Source of the DNA: an uncultured Psychroserpens sp.
Lineage (GTDB): Bacteria > Bacteroidota > Bacteroidia > Flavobacteriales > Flavobacteriaceae
DNA: 64,000 nt
Assembly: GCA_947488655.1 (NCBI GenBank)
Contig: CANKZZ010000004.1
Span: 434,001 to 498,000 of the forward strand
Reading direction: 5' to 3'
The notes under the pieces were generated by a model that ran no database searches, had not been told where the DNA came from, and was given only the letters and a program-made list of their open reading frames with translations. Made by a program: the position numbers and the translations under genes. Below are positions 59,355 through 64,000 of this stretch, one piece after another (the stretch's first letter is position 1; every line of letters begins with the position of its first letter).

Positions 59355-60599
59355 TTATTTTAAAGCCTTTTCCGCAGTTAACTCAGCGATTTTACAAATC
59401 ACTTCAGTGGCTTTGATCATACTTTCTACAGGTACGTATTCATATCTTCCGTGGAAATTATGTCCACCAGCAAAAATATTAGGACATGGTAATCCCATAT
59501 AACTTAATTGAGAACCATCGGTTCCTCCTCTAATTGGTTTTATCAAAGGTTCAATATGTAATGCTTTCATAGCTTCTTCAGCAATATCAACAATGTGCAT
59601 TACTGGTACGACCTTTTCTTTCATATTAAAGTATTGATCTTTGATATCAATAGTAATAACCTCTCTTTCATATTGTTCATTTATAGCATCTGTAAGTTTT
59701 TGCATAACTTCTTTTCTTGCTTCAAAATGATCCATATCATGGTCTCTAATAATATATTGTAATACAGTTTCTTCTACTTTACCGTCAATGCTATAGAGAT
59801 GAAAAAAACCTTGATAACCTTCTGTATGTTCTGGTGTTTCTAAACGAGGTAGTGAATTAATAAACTCTGTAGCAATATACATGGAGTTAACCATTTTGCC
59901 TTTTGCATAACCTGGATGCACAATTTTACCTTTAATTTTTACCTTGGCACCTGCAGCATTAAAGTTTTCATATTCTAATTCGCCTATTTGACTGCCATCC
60001 ATCGTATATGCCCAATCTGCTCCAAATTTTTCTACATCAAATTTGTGCGCACCACGTCCAATTTCTTCGTCAGGTGTAAAACCAACTCTAATGTTACCAT
60101 GTTTAATATCTGGGTTATTGATGAGATACTCCATTGCAGAAATAATTTCGGTAATTCCTGCTTTATCATCTGCACCTAGAAGTGTTGTACCATCTGTAGT
60201 AATTAGTGTTTGACCTTTATAAAGTAATAAATCTTCAAAATAATCTGGAGACAAAATAATATTTTCGGTCGCATTTAAAACAATGTCTTTTCCATCATAG
60301 TTTTCAATAATTTGTGGTTTTACATTGGCTCCAGTAAAATCTGGAGTGGTATCAAAATGTGAAACAAAACCAATTGTTGGCACGTCATGGTTTACATTAC
60401 TTGGTAATGTTGCCATTATATATGCGTTTTCGTCTATAGAAACATCGCTCATGCCAATCGTTTTTAATTCTTCTACTAATGCATTTGCTAAATCCCATTG
60501 TTTTGCTGTACTTGGAGTTGTATCACTTTCTGGATCAGACTCTGTATCAACGGTTACGTAGCTTATAAATCGTTTTGTGATGTCTTCTTTTGAAATCAT
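59355..60599 (-). CDS. pepT: Peptidase T (tripeptide aminopeptidase)
   Basis: An M20 family dinuclear zinc enzyme that removes N-terminal residues from tripeptides in the cytoplasm. Metal ligands are visible: HFDTTP (His and Asp), GADDKAG (bridging Asp), DEEIGRG (Glu pair), and the distal His in [23 protein letters not shown] shows the dimerisation-domain His and [18 protein letters not shown] is family specific. 414 residues, normal length. It is followed on the same strand by the YdeI-like gene. Confidence 0.96.
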   Translation of the reverse strand: MISKEDITKRFISYVTVDTESDPESDTTPSTAKQWDLANALVEELKTIGMSDVSIDENAYIMATLPSNVNHDVPTIGFVSHFDTTPDFTGANVKPQIIENYDGKDIVLNATENIILSPDYFEDLLLYKGQTLITTDGTTLLGADDKAGITEIISAMEYLINNPDIKHGNIRVGFTPDEEIGRGAHKFDVEKFGADWAYTMDGSQIGELEYENFNAAGAKVKIKGKIVHPGYAKGKMVNSMYIATEFINSLPRLETPEHTEGYQGFFHLYSIDGKVEETVLQYIIRDHDMDHFEARKEVMQKLTDAINEQYEREVITIDIKDQYFNMKEKVVPVMHIVDIAEEAMKALHIEPLIKPIRGGTDGSQLSYMGLPCPNIFAGGHNFHGRYEYVPVESMIKATEVICKIAELTAEKALK

Positions 60600-60700
60600 A
60601 ACGTGTATTTGTTTTCTTTTAAAGGTTTAATTAAAATTGGTGCTAAAAACTTCAGGCTAATTTATAAACCTAAAGTTAGCGATTATATTCAAATGTATAT

Positions 60701-60708
60701 TATTTTTG
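60701..60708 (+). promoter_or_regulatory. -7 promoter element of pyrD
   Basis: TATTTTTG matches TAnnTTTG, 18 nt before the ATG at 60727. No clear TTG at the right distance. Confidence 0.5.
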
Positions 60709-60726
60709 CATTAGAAAAGATTTTCA

Positions 60727-61770
60727 ATGTACAAGCTTCTACTAAGACCATTATTATTTTCTTTTGACCCAGAAAAAGTTCACTATTTTACATTTTCTTT
60801 AATTAGAAATATGTCTAGAATTCCAGGATTTTCAGCTTTATTTAGAAAACTATATCTCGTTAAAGATAAATCGTTGGAACGAGAAGTATTTGGCTTAAAA
60901 TTTAAAAATCCAGTAGGTCTTGCTGCGGGTTTTGATAAAAATGCGGTTTTATATAATGAATTAGCAAATTTTGGTTTTGGGTTTATAGAAATTGGTACAG
61001 TAACGCCAAAAGGCCAGGTTGGAAATCCAAAAAAGCGTTTATTTAGATTAAAGGATGATAAAGGTATTATCAACCGTATGGGTTTTAATAATGAAGGTTT
61101 AGAAACTGCAATTACACAATTAAAAAAGAATAAAGGCAAACTTATTATTGGTGGTAATATTGGTAAAAATACAGATACTAAGCCAGAAGATTACACTAAA
61201 GATTATATAGAATGTTTTAATGGGTTGCATCCTTATGTAGATTATTTTGTACTTAATGTGAGTTGTCCAAATGTTGGTAGTCATGCCAAGTTAAACGATA
61301 AAGATTATTTGCTAGAACTTATCTCTACGGTACAAAATGCCAATAGTAAATTTAAGACCCAAAAACCTATTGTTTTAAAAATTGCTCCAGATTTAAATGA
61401 GCAACAACTAGATGAGATAATTGAAATTATTGCTGAAACGAGCCTTGATGGAGTTATAGCTAGTAATACTTCAATTGATAGATCAGGATTAAAAGCCTCT
61501 AATGAGCGACTTACCGAAATTGGAAATGGAGGATTAAGTGGACAACCTATAAAAACTAAATCAACACGTGTAATTAAATATCTGGCAGAGAAGAGCAATC
61601 ATTCGTTTCCTATCATTGGAGTAGGAGGTATACATTCTGCAGAAGATGCATTAGAAAAATTAGATGCTGGAGCTAGCTTAGTGCAAATTTATACTGGGTT
61701 TATTTATGAAGGTCCAAGTTTGATTAAAAAAATTAATAAGCAGATATTAAAAAAAGCGAATTCCATTTAA
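60727..61770 (+). CDS. pyrD: Dihydroorotate dehydrogenase (quinone), class 2
   Basis: Fourth step of pyrimidine synthesis: dihydroorotate to orotate with quinone as acceptor, FMN-bound, at the inner membrane. The N-terminal helices [20 protein letters not shown] mark class 2. FMN-site blocks: [44 protein letters not shown] and [14 protein letters not shown]. Odd: the catalytic-base position, Ser in E. coli and human class 2 enzymes (NxSSPN), is Cys here (NVSCPN), as in class 1. 347 residues. Convergent with the metalloprotease gene. Confidence 0.95.
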   Translation: MYKLLLRPLLFSFDPEKVHYFTFSLIRNMSRIPGFSALFRKLYLVKDKSLEREVFGLKFKNPVGLAAGFDKNAVLYNELANFGFGFIEIGTVTPKGQVGNPKKRLFRLKDDKGIINRMGFNNEGLETAITQLKKNKGKLIIGGNIGKNTDTKPEDYTKDYIECFNGLHPYVDYFVLNVSCPNVGSHAKLNDKDYLLELISTVQNANSKFKTQKPIVLKIAPDLNEQQLDEIIEIIAETSLDGVIASNTSIDRSGLKASNERLTEIGNGGLSGQPIKTKSTRVIKYLAEKSNHSFPIIGVGGIHSAEDALEKLDAGASLVQIYTGFIYEGPSLIKKINKQILKKANSI

Positions 61771-61783
61771 TAGAAATTCGCTT
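61753..61783 (-). terminator. Terminator of the M43 metalloprotease gene, overlapping the end of pyrD
   Basis: On the minus strand AAGCGAATT (61783-61775) pairs with AATTCGCTT (61762-61754) around a 12-nt loop and is followed by U residues. The structure covers the pyrD stop at 61768-61770, and on the + strand the same stem lacks a T-tract. Confidence 0.75.
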
Positions 61784-61808
61784 GTGAGTTATAATATTTC
61801 CGTAAGAA

Positions 61809-63551
61809 TTAGTTCTTAATAAACGATAGCGTACTAGACGTATTCTCTTTGGTAATTTCTATATAATAAACACCTTTGCTCAACGTATTTGTTTGAATGC
61901 TTAGGTCATTAATTTGATTAATTTTTTTACTTACTATTAATTGACCTAGCATATTATAAACATTATAAGCATCTGGTAAATTATTAGTATTAGCTAACTT
62001 TATATTTAAAATATTTTTAGCTGGATTTGGATATACTGTGATAGCATTGGTTTTAAAATAATCATCTACGCTTAATACAGCATTTGCTAAATATGTAATT
62101 TCCCCATCGCCATAATCTCCACCTGTAACAATTATATTGCCTTCTAGAGTTTCTAGTGTATAAGAGCCATTACCAGAGAAACAACATATACCATCGCCAT
62201 AACTATCAATCATTTCAAAGGTGTAACATTCGTTTGTAGTAATATCAAAAGTCTCTGTAAAGGTTGCGAAATCATTAATACCTTCAAAATACTCAGGACT
62301 AGTATACAATGCAGTACCTGCACTATCTCTAAATACCCAAGAAGTTTCGGCAGGCCAATCATCTGTAAATAAAGTTAATGTAATTTGAGTTGTATTTATA
62401 GTTTCTCCTCCAACTGTAATGTAATCTTGATACACTTTAGTTAAATCATCTGTTCCATTAGAAATGGTAAGTGTTACGTCATATTTGCCTTCTCCTGTAT
62501 AAGTGTGAGTTGGATTTTGTATTGTGTAATCTATTATATCGTCTCCATCTACATCCCACTGCCATGAGGTTGCACCAACACTATTATCTATAAAATCTAC
62601 AGTCATAGAATTACCACAATCTCTAGTAAAGTTTGCGGTAAGATCTACATTATAAGTTGGACATGCCATTACAGATCTAGATGCTTGATAAACGCCATAT
62701 ATTCTTGCATATTGTCCCATTGAAAATTCTGTACGACAAGATTTTCGAGAATAAGACATGATGTTTAATGGGTTGGGTACAAAATCATCACCATTGGCAT
62801 CTGTCTCTGTACCTACATAATTACATGAACCGTTAACATTACCAAATCCTAATTGTGGATCTGCAGGAGTATCACAAATAAAATCCCCATCTGTATCACA
62901 GTTTGATCCATCAACTAATTCTGTTGTTAAAGTTCCGTTAGTGTTACCATGAGTATGAGATAAACCAAAAAAGTGACCCATTTCATGTGGCATTGTGCTA
63001 CCATTAACAGCACAAGTATTATCCATCATAATAATTTCTGGTCCTCCAGGAAAAAAAGCGTAACCACAAAGTCCGCCACCATCTGCTGTACTTACAGAAT
63101 TCGCAAAGTAGATATTTATAACATTATCTGTATTATTGGCATTAGTTAATGCAGCTTGTTCATCTGTAGAAAAATTATAATACTCTGTATCGTCTATATA
63201 GTTAATAGCTTCACAGAGAAAAAATTCTAGAAATGCATTTTCATAATACGTATTCATATCATTAATAATTGCATCAATCTCTTGAGGTGTAAAACCTCCC
63301 AAACCTTCATCTGTTCTAATAATATGAACTTTTACTGGTACAGAGCTAATTGCTGTAGACGATCGTTGTAAAGATTTTTGATAGAATTCCTGTTCAAATT
63401 GTTGCACTTTATTTTGTATACTATTATAGTATTGTTCTGTCTCTAAAGTAGTAACTGTACCACATTGTGGTTCATTTTGTGCAGATAATTGCAAGAAAGA
63501 AAATAACATCATTAAGCATGAAAATGCTTTAATTTGGGGTATGAGCTTCAT
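61809..63551 (-). CDS. Secreted M43 (pappalysin-like) metalloprotease with PKD domain and T9SS type A sorting domain
   Basis: 580 residues. A signal peptide covers residues 1-25. Metzincin motif HEMGHFFGLSH at 189-199 (zinc His189, His193, His199 and Glu190), then CNYVGTETDANGDD and the Met-turn LNIMSYSRKSC. A PKD domain (about 310-380; WQWDVDGDDIIDYTIQNPTHTY) and a further beta module (about 385-485) follow. The last 80 residues are a T9SS type A domain (VYPNPAKNILNIKL, YNMLGQLIVSK, GVYYIEI), with the conserved Lys-rich end. Exported and surface processed; likely protein degradation. Confidence 0.93.
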   Translation of the reverse strand: MKLIPQIKAFSCLMMLFSFLQLSAQNEPQCGTVTTLETEQYYNSIQNKVQQFEQEFYQKSLQRSSTAISSVPVKVHIIRTDEGLGGFTPQEIDAIINDMNTYYENAFLEFFLCEAINYIDDTEYYNFSTDEQAALTNANNTDNVINIYFANSVSTADGGGLCGYAFFPGGPEIIMMDNTCAVNGSTMPHEMGHFFGLSHTHGNTNGTLTTELVDGSNCDTDGDFICDTPADPQLGFGNVNGSCNYVGTETDANGDDFVPNPLNIMSYSRKSCRTEFSMGQYARIYGVYQASRSVMACPTYNVDLTANFTRDCGNSMTVDFIDNSVGATSWQWDVDGDDIIDYTIQNPTHTYTGEGKYDVTLTISNGTDDLTKVYQDYITVGGETINTTQITLTLFTDDWPAETSWVFRDSAGTALYTSPEYFEGINDFATFTETFDITTNECYTFEMIDSYGDGICCFSGNGSYTLETLEGNIIVTGGDYGDGEITYLANAVLSVDDYFKTNAITVYPNPAKNILNIKLANTNNLPDAYNVYNMLGQLIVSKKINQINDLSIQTNTLSKGVYYIEITKENTSSTLSFIKN

Positions 63552-63644
63552 AGCTTAAAGGTATAATTAGGGTTAAGTAACTTTTGTAAAGATATAAAAA
63601 CCCGACAAAACATCTAATTTAATAGATGAAATGCATTTTATATG

Positions 63645-64000
63645 TTAATTAATAATTACTTTTTTTGTTGATTGAGAGCCATCTACGAGTAATAATCTGA
63701 CCAAATATACACCCTTATTTAAATGGGTTACATCTATTTTTGAGGTTACACTAGACTCTTGATTTTTAAAATTTGCAACTTGTTTGCCTAGTACATTATA
63801 AACTAAAACTTCTTCTAAAATATTGGTAGTAGAAGTTTGTATGGTCATTTTACCTCGTGAAGGGTTAGGATATATACTTACTTTTGTTATTTCATTATTA
63901 TTTGAAATCCCTAATGTTGAGTCTAAGCTTACAGTTAAAGTGCCAATTCTCACATTATTAAATGGAGCAACATTATTTTTACTGGTAATATTTTGTTGTG
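63645..64000 (-). CDS. T9SS type A sorting-domain protein, C-terminal fragment
   Basis: Partial gene: the frame is open to the edge of the window (residues QQNITSKNNVAPF are encoded before the GTG at 63953), so the start and most of the protein are outside. The fragment contains a short linker, then a T9SS type A sorting domain: VSIYPNPSRGKMTIQT, VYNVLGKQVANFKN, LNKGVYLVRLLLVDG and the basic end TKKVIIN. Secreted; the catalytic or binding part is not visible. It is directly upstream of the metalloprotease gene on the same strand. Confidence 0.85.
   Translation of the reverse strand, partial: QQNITSKNNVAPFNNVRIGTLTVSLDSTLGISNNNEITKVSIYPNPSRGKMTIQTSTTNILEEVLVYNVLGKQVANFKNQESSVTSKIDVTHLNKGVYLVRLLLVDGSQSTKKVIIN

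Noticed and set aside
61305-61598. 97-codon minus-strand frame inside pyrD
   Set aside because: Antisense shadow of conserved FMN-site sequence.
1-64000. tRNA, rRNA, tmRNA or RNase P RNA genes
   Set aside because: No cloverleaf T-arm (GGTTCRAATCC-type) or other characteristic core was found in the non-coding gaps; a covariance-model search could still find one.

Overview
The window looks like chromosomal DNA of a marine-type member of the Flavobacteriaceae (phylum Bacteroidota). The evidence is: low GC (about one third by eye); secreted proteins with type IX secretion (T9SS) type A and type B (gliding-motility-associated) C-terminal sorting domains; Bacteroidota promoters of the TTG / TAnnTTTG kind in front of many genes; almost no Shine-Dalgarno sequences; and family-specific genes such as DUF5606, DUF3276, the long NusB and the TerB-like gene beside uvrB. 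The genus cannot be fixed from the sequence alone. Nothing here is clearly phage, plasmid, transposon or CRISPR; most of it is ordinary core genome.

Layout. 0-5.6 kb (+): end of a sigma-54 activator, a PPK2 kinase, then a tight run of M28 peptidase, pseudopilin-like, DinB-like, VOC and carboxypeptidase-regulatory-like genes. 5.7-15 kb: AI-2E transporter, lysA with a divergent HTH/ACT-type gene, sucC, a small gene interrupted by an in-frame TAG, DUF1456, an esterase, a TerB-like gene, an SRPBCC gene and uvrB. 15.3-28 kb (-): four consecutive T9SS type B exoproteins sharing 18 copies of one repeat domain of about 85-90 residues. 28-31 kb: an ABC-2 export pair and a kinase-like gene of unknown role. 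31-37.3 kb (-): a long run from hupE-like through ctaA, cca and tsaC to a methyltransferase and a glycosyltransferase. 37.4-43.5 kb: a surface glycan (LOS/LPS) cluster with five GT2-type proteins, a GT11 fucosyltransferase, a KdkA-like kinase and a GT9 heptosyltransferase-like enzyme. 43.5-47.3 kb: dapD, a 576-bp non-coding region, then ruvX, def, DUF5606 and mazG. 47.3-58.7 kb: thioredoxin-like, csaA-like, BASS transporter, plsC-like, M14 peptidase, DUF3276, ABC exporter, leucine dehydrogenase, nusB, a DUF1573 lipoprotein and yajC. 58.7-64 kb: YdeI-like, pepT, pyrD, a secreted M43 metalloprotease and the end of another T9SS protein.

Most notable. (1) Between dapD and ruvX are three tandem units. 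Each has an identical promoter-like pair TGTGAC-N17-GTCTWA (17 bp in all three), then a 5' hairpin, then a Rho-independent terminator. They look like three small RNAs of about 100 nt under one common, probably ECF-type, sigma factor. (2) The octamer TTCCGAAG occurs 23 times in both orientations and in different codon frames, where base composition predicts one or two; it behaves like a genome-wide signal word. (3) The exoprotein cluster is built from a 1/2/4/11-copy series of one cysteine-bracketed repeat. (4) A small gene is split by a TAG with a clean reading frame on both sides. (5) nusB has a terminator-like hairpin in its leader. All functions are assigned by reading motifs, without database searches.
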